Of a stretch of 54,782 nucleotides of DNA, positions 8,072 to 17,572 are shown one piece after another (position 1 is the first letter of the stretch; each line of letters begins with the position of its first letter). Under the pieces are notes generated by a model. It made no database searches and was not told the origin of the DNA. It saw only the letters and a list, made by a program, of their open reading frames with translations. Source of the DNA: an uncultured Aureispira sp. (GTDB taxonomy: Bacteria; Bacteroidota; Bacteroidia; Chitinophagales; Saprospiraceae); assembly GCA_905480485.1 (NCBI GenBank), contig CAJQQM010000230.1:1-54782 (forward strand). Direction: 5' to 3'. The position numbers and the translations under genes were made by a program.

Positions 8072-9070
8072 TTAGCCCGGAAACAAGATTTGTATTTTTG
8101 AAGGGTCGCTCATTTTCTTTTGCTTGGCATCGAGATAAAACTCAAAGGTTTCTAAAGAGCTTTTTTTAGGACTATATCCAAATTCGTTTTTTAATTTTCT
8201 ATTATCTAATACAGGTCGGTACTGAATAAATAAAAGTTGGTCGGGGCCGTATTGTGTTAACCCAAGTTTGTTGCCCAAGGATAGGCCAAGTCTCAAAATA
8301 GATGCAGGGATTGACAGGTATTTTTTTTGTAACAAAATAGCCAGGTCTTTGTTGCAAATAGCTCCGTCGCCAGCTAGATTATAGATGCCAGATTGTTTAG
8401 AGAAAACAGCTTGCTGCATACAGTCGGCAACATCTTCATCCCATACAAAAACATAGGGACTTAGGTGCCCTTTTATCCCTAGGATGCGTTTTTTTTCAAA
8501 TAAATTGGTAATCAAATTGTCGGTTGTAGCTCCGAGGATTGTACAGACTCTAAAAATAGTTTGCTCTAATTTGGGATGCTTATTACGGTACTTTAGTAAC
8601 ATTTCTTCAATCATTCGCTTATGTGCGGAATAAGCAAATAGTTCATTGCCTCGTACAGCGTCCTTCTCCTGCAACCAATCAGGGTTGTCGGCATGATATC
8701 CATAGGCAGCGCCACTCGAACTGATAATGACGCGTTTTGCACCTACTTTAAGGCAAGCATCAAGAATATTTTGAGTGCCCAGAACATCAACTTCAAACTG
8801 AAATTCGCGCGAACTAGATTGTGAATCCAAAATAGCAGCTAAATGAATAACAGTTGTGGTTTGTTCGGTTTCCAAATGTTTCCATAGTTGCTTGTCGCGA
8901 ATGTCTGATTGTATATAAGAAACCCCTTTTAATTGATCTTCTGTAGCAACTTCTCGGATATCCATAGCAGCAAGCCCATCAATTTTGCCCTTTAGCAAAT
9001 CTTTGTGTAGTCTCTTTAGAACCGTTTGGCCAAGGTAGCCGGATGCGCCGGTGATTAATATATTTCTCAT
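8072..9070 (-). CDS. NAD-dependent epimerase/dehydratase family (extended SDR)
   Basis: 332 residues. The Rossmann signature GASGYLG (8-14) opens the protein, the active-site serines are near 117-119 (ISSSG), and the YxxxK pair is Y147 and K151 (YSAHK). This is the atypical or extended SDR group that acts on nucleotide sugars or on sterol, ketone and lipid substrates. It is the last gene of a minus-strand operon, 7 bp after the BASS transporter gene, whose context with an FMO-type monooxygenase favours a hydrophobic alcohol or ketone substrate. That substrate class is inference. Confidence 0.88.
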   Translation of the reverse strand: MRNILITGASGYLGQTVLKRLHKDLLKGKIDGLAAMDIREVATEDQLKGVSYIQSDIRDKQLWKHLETEQTTTVIHLAAILDSQSSSREFQFEVDVLGTQNILDACLKVGAKRVIISSSGAAYGYHADNPDWLQEKDAVRGNELFAYSAHKRMIEEMLLKYRNKHPKLEQTIFRVCTILGATTDNLITNLFEKKRILGIKGHLSPYVFVWDEDVADCMQQAVFSKQSGIYNLAGDGAICNKDLAILLQKKYLSIPASILRLGLSLGNKLGLTQYGPDQLLFIQYRPVLDNRKLKNEFGYSPKKSSLETFEFYLDAKQKKMSDPSKIQILFPG

Positions 9071-9077
9071 ATTGTAA

Positions 9078-10013
9078 TTATACGTTTGCCGTTGATTGAA
9101 TTCTTTTACTTTTTTGTTGCCAATATAGAGAGATAGTTAATCCAGATATTATATGCCACATACCCCACCAGGCAACAATGATACCCATACCCCCTAAAGT
9201 GCTGAAGTATTGAAAAAATAATATAAGCCCTAAGCCCGAATTTTGAATGCCTACTTCGATCGCTACTGTTCGGCAATTCTTTTCGTCGAGGCCTGCGCTT
9301 TTAGCCCCCCAATAACCAATACACAAAGCCATGGCATTTTGCAAAAAAACAACCAAGGCAAAGGTGCCAATATAGCTGATGAATGTGTCAAAATTAGAGG
9401 CTAAGGCTCCAAAAATAAGAAGTATAAAGAAGCCAATTGAAAAGTATTTCATGGGCTTTTTAATTTTTTCGGCAAACGACGAAAAATAATGAGCAATGAA
9501 CATACCCACCGTTAGTGGAATACCCAAAAGTATAGTGATTGTTAAAAGCATATCTACTAAATCGATGGATAATTCGGCCAGAAGGGCATTCGTTGAAGGG
9601 TCTAATGCCCCCCAAAACGAAAAGTTCAAAGGGGTCATTACCAAAGCTGCTACGGTTGATATAGCCGACATGCTAACCGAAAGTGCGGTATTTCCCTGCG
9701 CTAAGTGGGTAAAAAAGTTGGACATGTTACCTCCAGGGCAGGATGCCACCAATAGCATTCCTAAAGCAACACTCGGATAAAAAGCTGTCGTCGATGAAAA
9801 GCTAGCTGCCCATATCATAATGAATGTCATGGCAGGAAAAATAAAAAACTGTAAAAATAGGCCTAGGAAAATAGCTTTAGGATTGCGGGCAACACGTCTA
9901 AAATCGTCTATTCTTATATCTAAGGCAACGCCAAAGATGATAAATCCCAATATCAACTTGAGAATTAGTTGTGTGTTGCTATCAAAGCTTATTTGTACAC
10001 TATCGATACCCAT
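9078..10013 (-). CDS. Bile acid:sodium symporter (BASS) family transporter
   Basis: 311 residues with nine to ten membrane helices. Family hallmarks include the ASCPGGNMSN stretch (about residues 90-99) in the first crossing-helix half and EVGIQNSGLGL in the second, which correspond to sodium- and substrate-binding regions. BASS proteins move organic anions such as bile acids, keto acids or sulphated compounds with sodium. It sits between an FMO-like monooxygenase (38 bp upstream) and an SDR (7 bp downstream), so it probably moves a substrate or product of those enzymes. Confidence 0.9.
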   Translation of the reverse strand: MGIDSVQISFDSNTQLILKLILGFIIFGVALDIRIDDFRRVARNPKAIFLGLFLQFFIFPAMTFIMIWAASFSSTTAFYPSVALGMLLVASCPGGNMSNFFTHLAQGNTALSVSMSAISTVAALVMTPLNFSFWGALDPSTNALLAELSIDLVDMLLTITILLGIPLTVGMFIAHYFSSFAEKIKKPMKYFSIGFFILLIFGALASNFDTFISYIGTFALVVFLQNAMALCIGYWGAKSAGLDEKNCRTVAIEVGIQNSGLGLILFFQYFSTLGGMGIIVAWWGMWHIISGLTISLYWQQKSKRIQSTANV

Positions 10014-10051
10014 TGTAGGAGGCTATGTTTTGGTTCAAGTCAAAAATAGCT

Positions 10052-11446
10052 TTATTTTTTAAGATTAATAGCCTTAGCCTCTTTAGTTACAAGGCCACGA
10101 TAGGTGTCTTTGTGTACATAAAATGACATTCTTTCTAATTGTAAATAATTATAGCCTCCACTTAAATCAGGTTGAGGGCCAGATTTTTTCTTCTTGAAGA
10201 CCTTAGCGGCAGTATCATTCAATTCTAATCCTTTAATGTATCGAGCCACAAGTTTTGCTTGTTCATAACGGCCTTCCCAACCAAGTCCAGCGGCCTCAAC
10301 CATACCCAATACAAATAAATTATCGTATTCAGGATGAAAGATTTTTAGGTACAAGTCAGGTGCCATCCCCGACCAATTAAGGTATTTTTTGTCTATAAAA
10401 GGAAAATCTAGTTTGTAGCCAGTAGCCAAAACAATCATATCGTACTGCGCTGACTTTCCATCTTTAAAATGTACTGTTTTGCCCTCAAAACGGTCAATAT
10501 CTTTTTGCACTTCTATATCGCCCTGCCCGATGTGGTGCAAAATTAGGGTGTTCACAACTGGATGCGACTCGTACATTTTATATTTCGGCTTTGGAAAACC
10601 AAATCGCTCCGGGTCGCCTGTAAACCACTTAAGTAACATATTATCAAATTTTTGTTTAAGGCTGCGCGGTAATTTGATTTTGCCCCCAATGGTATCCGAA
10701 GGCTTTCCAAAAACATATTTAGGGACAAAATAATAACCGCGTCGAACAGAAATATCTGCTTTTTGGGCATGATGCACTGCATCGACAACAATATCGCACC
10801 CACTGTTACCTGCCCCAATGACCAAAACTCTTTTACCTTCAAAAGAAGCTGCTTTTTTGTATTCTGAAGAATGGATGATTTGGCCGGTAAATTCACCTTT
10901 AAAGCTAGGAATGTTTGGTTTGGCGAGCGTTCCATTTGCGATGACAACCCCCTTGTAAATGTAGGTCTTTGTGCCTCTTTCAGGATGACTTACTTTTACT
11001 TTCCATTGTTCCCCTTGCTTTTCAACGGATTCTATTTTAGAGTGAAAATAATATTGATCATATAGCTTAAAATTTTTAGCGTAATCAATAAAGTATTTCG
11101 CCATCAATTTATGACTAGGGTAGTCGGGAGCGTTTTCAGGCATTGGGAAATCCTTGAATTCGGTCGTAGTTTTGGAAGATATCAGATGCGCAGATTCGTA
11201 CATAGTGCTCAAAGGATTCTTGATATTCCACAGGCCTCCAAAATCACTGCCCATTTCAAAACCATCAAATTCAATCCCTACTTCTTTAAGTGCTTTAGCC
11301 CCTGAAAGCCCTGCAGGGCCAGCCCCTATTACAGCATATTTTTGTTCTGTGTTGCTAGGTTCTTTTTGATGTTTATTAGCTGCTTTCATAGTGTCATCAA
11401 TTTTAGAGTTTTCTTTATTCAAAGTATCCGTTACAGTCTGAAACAT
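10052..11446 (-). CDS. Flavin-containing monooxygenase (FMO/BVMO-like)
   Basis: 464 residues. The FAD-binding motif GAGPAG lies at 41-46, the FMO fingerprint FTGQIIHSSEYK (FxGxxxHxxxYK) precedes the NADPH-binding motif VIGAGNSG, and the C-terminal ATGY motif is present. These enzymes use NADPH and oxygen to insert one oxygen into N-, S- or ketone substrates. The first 35 residues are polar and not part of the fold, so the true start may be the ATG at 11389 (MKAANKHQ). It is the first gene of the operon with the BASS transporter and the extended SDR, and divergent from a classical SDR at 11701. Confidence 0.92.
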   Translation of the reverse strand: MFQTVTDTLNKENSKIDDTMKAANKHQKEPSNTEQKYAVIGAGPAGLSGAKALKEVGIEFDGFEMGSDFGGLWNIKNPLSTMYESAHLISSKTTTEFKDFPMPENAPDYPSHKLMAKYFIDYAKNFKLYDQYYFHSKIESVEKQGEQWKVKVSHPERGTKTYIYKGVVIANGTLAKPNIPSFKGEFTGQIIHSSEYKKAASFEGKRVLVIGAGNSGCDIVVDAVHHAQKADISVRRGYYFVPKYVFGKPSDTIGGKIKLPRSLKQKFDNMLLKWFTGDPERFGFPKPKYKMYESHPVVNTLILHHIGQGDIEVQKDIDRFEGKTVHFKDGKSAQYDMIVLATGYKLDFPFIDKKYLNWSGMAPDLYLKIFHPEYDNLFVLGMVEAAGLGWEGRYEQAKLVARYIKGLELNDTAAKVFKKKKSGPQPDLSGGYNYLQLERMSFYVHKDTYRGLVTKEAKAINLKK

Positions 11447-11667
11447 AATTCGCTTTTTTTATTTTTTGATAACACAAAGAACGCTATAAAAATGATAGTA
11501 ATCAAGGCTTTTTTGTATCATAAAGATTTATTAATTACATTTCAATTATGTTTTTAAATACTTAAATTATGTTTTTGGTCCGATATAGATGTTAAAGTAT
11601 TACATTTCTACTTCTTAGGTTGTCTACGAAGCAAGGCCTCAAAATTCGATTTGCTTGGCTAAATATT

Positions 11668-11675
11668 TACATTTG
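11668..11675 (+). promoter_or_regulatory. -7 element of the SDR promoter, within a palindrome
   Basis: TACATTTG matches TAnnTTTG exactly, 25 bp before the start codon. It overlaps the palindrome TTACATTTGTAA (arms TTACA and TGTAA), which could be a regulator site. A TTCG box at 11645-11648 has the right 19-bp spacing but is a weak -33. Confidence 0.4.
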
Positions 11676-11700
11676 TAAGGATTTATTAAAACAATAACGA

Positions 11701-12507
11701 ATGAAACGAGATTTTAAAGACAAAGTAGTGCTTGTTACAGGGGGTACAGGCAATTTAGGACAGGCAATCTCAAGGGCTTTTGCACAGCAAGGCGCCAAGC
11801 TTGTTGCCATTGATCTAAATGAAACATTACTTGAAAATATGCAGGAAGACTTTGAGGCTGAGGGCTATAAATTGTTGACAAGGATATGTGATATAACCGA
11901 TAAAAGCGCTTGTGCTGCAGCCTTCGATTTTGTTATCAAACAGTATGGAAAAATAGATGTATTGGTTAACAATGCAGGCATAACGCACATAGAACCTTAT
12001 ACCAAGATGGATAAATCAAAAGGAATTACTCGAAAAGTAATGGAGGTTAATTTTTTTGGAGCGGTAAATTGTATCGAGGGTTGTATTGATCAAATTATTC
12101 AACACAAAGGATGTATTATTAATATATCCTCGGTAGCGGGCTTTGCACCCCTTTTAGGAAGAACGGCATATGCAGCCTCAAAGCATGCCCTGCATGGTTT
12201 TTTTGAATCATTATACTGTGAACTAAAAGATAAAGGAGTACACTGCTTGATGGTTTGCCCTTCGTTTATTCAGGCACCTTTAACTGCTGCAAAAGCAGTA
12301 GCAGAGAGTTCTATTTATCAAAAAAAGAAAACGATTGGTAAAGATGTGTCGCCGAATGATATAGCTCAGGATATTCTTACTTATTGTATCAAGAATAAAC
12401 CATTACTTGTTTCGGGGAAGACGGGGAAAATATCTTATTGGCTACATCGCTTTGCTCCAAGAATATATCAAAGGATGATGGTGAATCAACTAAAAAAAGA
12501 ACTTTAG
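11701..12507 (+). CDS. Short-chain dehydrogenase/reductase (classical SDR)
   Basis: 268 residues. The cofactor motif TGGTGNLG (13-20), NNAG (90-93), catalytic S143 (NISS), Y157 and K161 (YAASK) are all in place, so it should be an active NAD(P)-dependent oxidoreductase. D38 after the second strand (AIDLN) favours NAD(H). It diverges from the monooxygenase operon across a 254-bp region holding its promoter, and may oxidise or reduce an alcohol or ketone in the same pathway. The substrate is unknown. Confidence 0.92.
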   Translation: MKRDFKDKVVLVTGGTGNLGQAISRAFAQQGAKLVAIDLNETLLENMQEDFEAEGYKLLTRICDITDKSACAAAFDFVIKQYGKIDVLVNNAGITHIEPYTKMDKSKGITRKVMEVNFFGAVNCIEGCIDQIIQHKGCIINISSVAGFAPLLGRTAYAASKHALHGFFESLYCELKDKGVHCLMVCPSFIQAPLTAAKAVAESSIYQKKKTIGKDVSPNDIAQDILTYCIKNKPLLVSGKTGKISYWLHRFAPRIYQRMMVNQLKKEL

Positions 12508-12561
12508 ATTTTATAGAATTTAGAGATTGCCTAGTACTTTGACTCTTCGTGACATCACCGC

Positions 12562-13335
12562 CTAATCCTCCGAGTCTAGCTGCTGTATGATTTCTAGAAT
12601 TTCTATCTTATATTTTTCACCAACATTTTCGTCAAAAGGGTTACTGTACTTTTCGTTTAGTTCACTGTATTGACGCAAACACTCTTCTTGATGTGCTAAG
12701 GCATCTTGAATATCAGTAAGGATAAGTTCGTTATAAATAGCTTTTTGTTCCAGAGTATTGTCTGCATTCATTTGCAACAACTTTTTTTCATGGATTTTAA
12801 TTTTTTCTGATTGTGTATTTTCTTTTTTTATTCCTTTAATACGATCAAGATTCTCAAGGTTGCTTTCAATCATTTTCTGAAAGAGTTCTTTTTGTGTAAT
12901 GAGCAAATCAATTTGTTTGCTATATTTTTGGGCGATTTTTTGAGTGCTTGCTAAAACCTCAGGGTCTATATTTGTGGAAAGATCTCTCTCGTAATAAAAA
13001 AAACGTTGTCCGTTGTTAGGATTGTGATACTCAAAAAACAAGGGTTTTTTCTTTACTTCAACATGCGATATTTTGCCTACATCTTTGAGCAAGTCGAGCT
13101 GTTCGCTACAAATGCGTTCAATCTGACTTTTACAAGTTTTGATATTTTTTTCGCAGTCATAAATCGAATTTCTTAATTGTTTGTCGAGTGGAATTTCTAA
13201 ACCAATATTTTCTGCGGTATCTGATTCGGATGCCGCTATTTCCTGATGTATTTTTTGTTCTCGTTGTGCCAACAAAAAAGTAACTAAACATAATAACGCA
13301 GTTCCTCCAGCAATTCCCAAAACTAATCCCATCAT
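12562..13335 (-). CDS. Membrane-anchored coiled-coil protein, unknown function
   Basis: 257 residues with an N-terminal membrane helix (residues 3-22, GLVLGIAGGTALLCLVTFLL) followed by long charged helices predicted to form coiled coils, rich in Lys, Glu and Gln. A short non-helical block near residues 100-125 (HNPNNGQRFFYYERD) interrupts them. No known domain is recognised. It lies 28 bp after the DUF819 gene on the same strand and is probably its operon partner. Confidence 0.65.
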   Translation of the reverse strand: MMGLVLGIAGGTALLCLVTFLLAQREQKIHQEIAASESDTAENIGLEIPLDKQLRNSIYDCEKNIKTCKSQIERICSEQLDLLKDVGKISHVEVKKKPLFFEYHNPNNGQRFFYYERDLSTNIDPEVLASTQKIAQKYSKQIDLLITQKELFQKMIESNLENLDRIKGIKKENTQSEKIKIHEKKLLQMNADNTLEQKAIYNELILTDIQDALAHQEECLRQYSELNEKYSNPFDENVGEKYKIEILEIIQQLDSED

Positions 13336-13363
13336 TTTAAATACATCCTTTAAATAATTAAAA

Positions 13364-14563
13364 TTATTGAGCCGAATTTGATAATAATTCGGCCATTATT
13401 ATTCCTAAATAAGTACCACAAACTAAACCTAAAATACCTAGTGCGATGCCAGCTGCAATCCATTGTGGTTGTTTGATGTGGTCGCATATTTGTCCAACAA
13501 AAGGTGGTCCAAATACACAGGCTGTTGAACTTAGAATAAAGGTATCGCGGTCAATTCTAAAAATAATGGATAAAATTAAATGTATACTAATAAATGCTAC
13601 TAAAAATAAGCCATTAAAAAGAAAATACCGACTTCCTTCCTGCAATAGTTGATGGAAATTTGATTGGAATCCAATACCCACAGCAAATATTAGGAGTAGA
13701 TATTGTGCATAATCATAATTACCCTCTAGCGATTTAATTTTTGGATGAAAAGACAAAGCTATGCTGAGACTTGTCAAAACTAACATTAGTAGCATTTGAT
13801 TAATTGCCCCCTGATGCGTGGGGAACAAAGAGGCCCAAGCGTAGGCTACAGCAATTAAGATTAGCGCAAGGCAACTAGCAACAACCCTAGGGTACAGAAA
13901 TTTCTTATTTAACGTTTTTTTTAAAGATATAGTTTCATTAATAGGGCGTATTGTCTTTTGAGACGGGGCTAATGTCTGAGAAGTCTCAGCGGCTGTTTGC
14001 TTCAAAAAATAGCCAAGGATTTTAGGGCCTATCGTAATCAAAAACACAAAATAAAAACTAGACCATATAATATCGGTAGTATTTAGGCTTAGGAACAAAG
14101 ATTCCGGTATCTGAGTGGCATAGGCAATAGACATCATATTGGGTGTGCCACCAATATAGACGGCTGTCAAGCAGGGGATTACCTGCTGTATGTGTTTTAA
14201 AGAAGGATAAAAACTAATAAAAAGACAACTTACGAGGCTAATCGAGACAATGCAAAGTAAAAAAGAGCCCAACAGTCGAGGTGCAAGCCGTAAAGAGGGG
14301 GCTAGAGGACTACTCATAAGTAGAATCGGTATAGCCATTAAAACAGAAAAAATAGTACTGGTATTGGCTACTTGATAAGCGATGTTTCGCATAGATGTGG
14401 GCCAAAATATATCGGGTAGATTACCTAGGAGAATGCCCAACAAAAAACAGAGAACCAGTTTACTAAAGTATTTTTTCAGTCCCGTTTTTTGGCGAATTGT
14501 TGCCATTATATAGGGGCTGCTAACAAAAAACACCCCCATGATAATTGAAAAAATATAATCCAT
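13364..14563 (-). CDS. DUF819 family integral membrane protein
   Basis: 399 residues with about ten membrane helices and a polar loop near residues 190-215. The motif YIGGTPNMMSIAYA near residue 150 corresponds to the conserved GG-x-N region of DUF819 (YjcL-like) proteins, which have an internal repeat and are distantly related to transporters. No substrate is known. The gene is divergent from a nucleotidase gene at 14738. Confidence 0.8.
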   Translation of the reverse strand: MDYIFSIIMGVFFVSSPYIMATIRQKTGLKKYFSKLVLCFLLGILLGNLPDIFWPTSMRNIAYQVANTSTIFSVLMAIPILLMSSPLAPSLRLAPRLLGSFLLCIVSISLVSCLFISFYPSLKHIQQVIPCLTAVYIGGTPNMMSIAYATQIPESLFLSLNTTDIIWSSFYFVFLITIGPKILGYFLKQTAAETSQTLAPSQKTIRPINETISLKKTLNKKFLYPRVVASCLALILIAVAYAWASLFPTHQGAINQMLLMLVLTSLSIALSFHPKIKSLEGNYDYAQYLLLIFAVGIGFQSNFHQLLQEGSRYFLFNGLFLVAFISIHLILSIIFRIDRDTFILSSTACVFGPPFVGQICDHIKQPQWIAAGIALGILGLVCGTYLGIIMAELLSNSAQ

Positions 14564-14737
14564 AAAATAGGCCTACAAAAAATGAATCAAATGTGAAAAA
14601 TATGCTGATACTTACTTGAATTTAGCCTTGGATAATTTCTTTTGATTAAATTCATTCAACTAATTGGTTAATTATACTATTATTTGATAACATTATAGTA
14701 GTTTTAAATTCATTTTATAGGGTAAACACGTCAAAAG

Positions 14738-15175
14738 ATGAAAAAAAGAGTTTATGTTGATATGGACAACACACTTTGTGACTTTCGGGCTAAAGTGGCA
14801 GAAATAAATTCGAATAGCCCAGTACCGATTCCCTATCCACAATCTCGATATGGTTTTTTTAGTAGTCTCGAACCTATGCCCGGGGCCCTCGAAGCATACG
14901 ATTTGCTCGAAAAACATTTTGAGGTATATATCCTTACTGCGCCCTCGTACAAAAACCCACTCTGTTATACCGAAAAAAGAGTATGGGTAGAAAATCATCT
15001 AGGCATTGAAAGAACCATCAACTTGATTATCTGCAAACGTAAAGGCTTGTTGATGGGCGATTTCTTGATTGATGATTACGATTATCCTGAATTTGAAGGC
15101 GAGCAAATCAAAATTGGGACGACGCCCTTTCTTGACTGGAAAGCAGTTTTAGATTATTTATTACCCTTGGCTTAA
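14738..15175 (+). CDS. 5'(3')-deoxyribonucleotidase (HAD superfamily)
   Basis: 145 residues. HAD motif I is VDMDNT with nucleophile D8 and general acid D10. Motif II is ILTAPS, the motif III lysine is in the CKRKGL block, and motif IV is FLIDDYD. This arrangement matches the NT5C family, which dephosphorylates deoxynucleoside monophosphates, although the protein is slightly short. The next gene starts 6 bp downstream. Confidence 0.88.
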   Translation: MKKRVYVDMDNTLCDFRAKVAEINSNSPVPIPYPQSRYGFFSSLEPMPGALEAYDLLEKHFEVYILTAPSYKNPLCYTEKRVWVENHLGIERTINLIICKRKGLLMGDFLIDDYDYPEFEGEQIKIGTTPFLDWKAVLDYLLPLA

Positions 15176-15181
15176 ATATTT

Positions 15182-16498
15182 ATGGACAGGCGGTCTTTTC
15201 TTCACTACGCTTTAGGGGCTACAGGCCTCGCTTTGATAAATGCATCTTTTGATCGAAGCCCATATCGGGAGCCGTCTAAGGTGTTGATCGTAGGAGCCGG
15301 GGTGGCCGGCCTTTTTGCAGGGTATCTGCTACAACAAAAAGGGATTGATTTTGAAATTATAGAAGGAGCAGCACGTTATGGCGGTCGACTCAAAAAGCTT
15401 GAAGGTTTTGCTGATTATACACTAGATTTAGGAGCAGCTTGGCTGCATGGGCATCGGTCGATTGTTGGCAAAATAGCCCGGAAAAATCAGGTGGCTTACA
15501 CAGAGGATCAATCAGACCTTGTGTATTGGCACCAAGGAAAATTGCTTAAAGTTCTACCTCGAACAGTGAAAGACCTTATCTATGCTTATCCGGTGGCAAA
15601 AGAGTGCAGTCTTTTGGAATATGCAAGCAAGCAAGGCTTTGACGAATCCTATAAGTACATTCTAGAAGCTTTGGCAGGTGATTATGGTGCAGGGGCATCT
15701 GAATTGTCGGTTCTTTCGACCCGAAAAGAAGAACATAATTGGTCCTCAGGCAATCGGGATTTTCGTTTCGAGGCTAGTTATTTTGATCTTATCGATCAAC
15801 ATATTGTGCCGGCGGTACGTTCAAAAATTAGATTAAATAGTCGGATTGTTTCTGTTGATTATACCCTCGGCAAACCTCAAATTATAGATCAACAAGGAAA
15901 ATCCTACAGGGGCGATAAGGTATTGCTTTGTGTGCCTATAACAGTTCTACAACAAAAAGACATTCGTTTTATACCTGCTATTGATGCGCAGAAACAAGCC
16001 GCTTTTGAGGCGATACCTATGGGGCCTGGTCTCAAAGTTTTTCTAAAATTCAAGCAGTCGTTTTATCATCAAAATATAGTAGGGGGTTCCGTTTGTGCAG
16101 CTTATGCAGATGCCTGTGTAGGCAAAAAGGGAAAAGACAAGGTACTCATGGCATTCATCATGGGCGAACAAGCCGCTCGTTTGTCTGATTTGCCGGAATC
16201 AAAAATCGTAGAAGCTCTTGTGGCTGAACTCGACAACATGTATCAAGGAAAGGCAAGCCGTTGGCTTGAGAAGGCACATGTCGAAAATTGGACAAAACAG
16301 CCTCTAATAAAAGGGGCTTATTCCTACAGTAGCAAAGGAATAGCTAATGCGCGTTTTCTAGCAGCCAAGTCTGTCGATCAAAAATTATTTTTTGCAGGCG
16401 AGGCGATGCATTCTGACGGACATCACCAAACAGTACACGGGGCGGTAGAATCTGCGATTGAATCGGTGGACGAAATTTTGAAACAGTTAGCGCACTAA
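15182..16498 (+). CDS. Flavin amine oxidase (FAD-dependent)
   Basis: 438 residues. The N-terminus DRRSFLHYALGATGLALI resembles a twin-arginine export signal (RRSFL plus a hydrophobic stretch), so the enzyme may be periplasmic. It is followed by the FAD motif VGAGVAGLFAGYLL and the substrate-side block RYGGRL. The C-terminal FAD contact FFAGEAMHSDGHHQTVHGA is typical of monoamine or polyamine oxidases. It should oxidise a primary or secondary amine, yielding an aldehyde and hydrogen peroxide. The substrate is not predictable. It starts 6 bp after the nucleotidase gene. Confidence 0.9.
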   Translation: MDRRSFLHYALGATGLALINASFDRSPYREPSKVLIVGAGVAGLFAGYLLQQKGIDFEIIEGAARYGGRLKKLEGFADYTLDLGAAWLHGHRSIVGKIARKNQVAYTEDQSDLVYWHQGKLLKVLPRTVKDLIYAYPVAKECSLLEYASKQGFDESYKYILEALAGDYGAGASELSVLSTRKEEHNWSSGNRDFRFEASYFDLIDQHIVPAVRSKIRLNSRIVSVDYTLGKPQIIDQQGKSYRGDKVLLCVPITVLQQKDIRFIPAIDAQKQAAFEAIPMGPGLKVFLKFKQSFYHQNIVGGSVCAAYADACVGKKGKDKVLMAFIMGEQAARLSDLPESKIVEALVAELDNMYQGKASRWLEKAHVENWTKQPLIKGAYSYSSKGIANARFLAAKSVDQKLFFAGEAMHSDGHHQTVHGAVESAIESVDEILKQLAH

Positions 16499-16856
16499 TG
16501 CGTGTACTTTCGTTTGCCTAAAACAATAAATACGCATATTTGTAGGAATAATTTGAATGTTCTTTCAGTTGTTGTTGTCAAAAAATCAATTAAAGTCCTT
16601 CATTTAATCGTGCCATAATTAGAGTTCTTTTTATGTTCAATCAGGATAAAAGCCCATTTTTATTCACCTTGAGCTTTTTTTTAATTGTTTCTGATAATGG
16701 ATTTAAAGTATTTATGAATGCTCTAAAAAATCAATAAATGACAGGGTATAAGCGGTTTAGTATGCTGTAGTTTAGCGTAAAATATCAACATTTTTCTGTG
16801 CTCTTGAGCAGATTTTAATTCAATCTTCTTTAGCTGTAATGGTTGATTTTGTTGGT

Positions 16857-16885
16857 TTTTTTACAAATTTTTTTTGTGTAAAAAA
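16857..16885. repeat. Inverted repeat, 9-bp arms
   Basis: TTTTTTACA (16857-16865) pairs with TGTAAAAAA (16877-16885) around an 11-base T-rich spacer. It could be an operator or a weak hairpin. No poly-T tail follows on the plus strand. Confidence 0.4.
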
Positions 16886-16893
16886 GCGAATAA

Positions 16894-16921
16894 TGAACTA
16901 AATCCTACTTTTTTTAGTTCA
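16894..16921. repeat. Inverted repeat, 9-bp arms
   Basis: TGAACTAAA (16894-16902) pairs with TTTAGTTCA (16913-16921). It lies 40 bp before the 16962 start codon, a position that suits an operator or leader hairpin. Confidence 0.4.
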
Positions 16922-16961
16922 ATGGACTAGACTTTATTTACTACAACATAATGCCTGACTT

Positions 16962-17549
16962 ATGAATCCCATTATTTACTCTACTGCCGAAAATAGAATT
17001 TTAAACTACATACAAGAATGGGGAGTCTTGGAGACTGAAATTAAAATAAACCAAAAAAATAGCCCTTATTTTAAAGAAACTAAGTATAGTATTCGCCATA
17101 GAAACCGACGGTTTGCTATCGTATTAAATGCTCAATTAGACGCCCAATCTGGTTTTCAATTTCAATGGTTTGTTCGACTTCATTTTAACCATAAAAAGGT
17201 GGATGGGCTAGATATATTAATCCGAAGGGAAACGGTATCGGATAAGCTATTTAAATTGGTAGGATTTAAAGAGTCAGAAATTCTAGCGGATGCTTTCGAC
17301 CGGGCTTTTTGGATAGAATCGAAACATAATTATGCTCATGCCGCTTTATTATGCCCTGAAGTGCAGGCCAATATGCTGCCCTTGAGATATTTTTTTGATA
17401 ATTTGTATATACTAAAAGATACTACTCGAATCAAAATGAATTATAATAAACATAACAGATATAAATTTCATTTTAAAAAAGAGTTTCTCTTATTATTGCA
17501 GGTTGGCTTTGATATTGCATCAAATGTCGATAAGTCAGAATTAATTTAA
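16962..17549 (+). CDS. Hypothetical protein, 195 aa
   Basis: I do not recognise it. It is soluble, without signal peptide or membrane helix, and mixed alpha/beta. It is rich in basic and aromatic residues, with several His and Asn (KHNYAHAALL, MNYNKHNRYKFHFKK). It is followed after 23 bp by an SRPBCC gene and is probably co-transcribed with it. A long upstream region with two inverted repeats suggests separate regulation. Confidence 0.6.
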   Translation: MNPIIYSTAENRILNYIQEWGVLETEIKINQKNSPYFKETKYSIRHRNRRFAIVLNAQLDAQSGFQFQWFVRLHFNHKKVDGLDILIRRETVSDKLFKLVGFKESEILADAFDRAFWIESKHNYAHAALLCPEVQANMLPLRYFFDNLYILKDTTRIKMNYNKHNRYKFHFKKEFLLLLQVGFDIASNVDKSELI

Positions 17550-17572
17550 TACTTAAGATTCATTTTATTAGC

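Larger units (their letters stand above)
16499..16961. other. 463-bp intergenic region with two inverted repeats
   Basis: No convincing gene is present. A 34-codon frame at 16634 has no supporting signal. The last 110 bases hold two inverted repeats (annotated separately) upstream of the 16962 gene. The rest is AT-rich without recognisable structure. Confidence 0.55.

Noticed and set aside
16634-16738. A 34-codon frame in the 463-bp gap
   Set aside because: No promoter, no family-like sequence and low-complexity composition.
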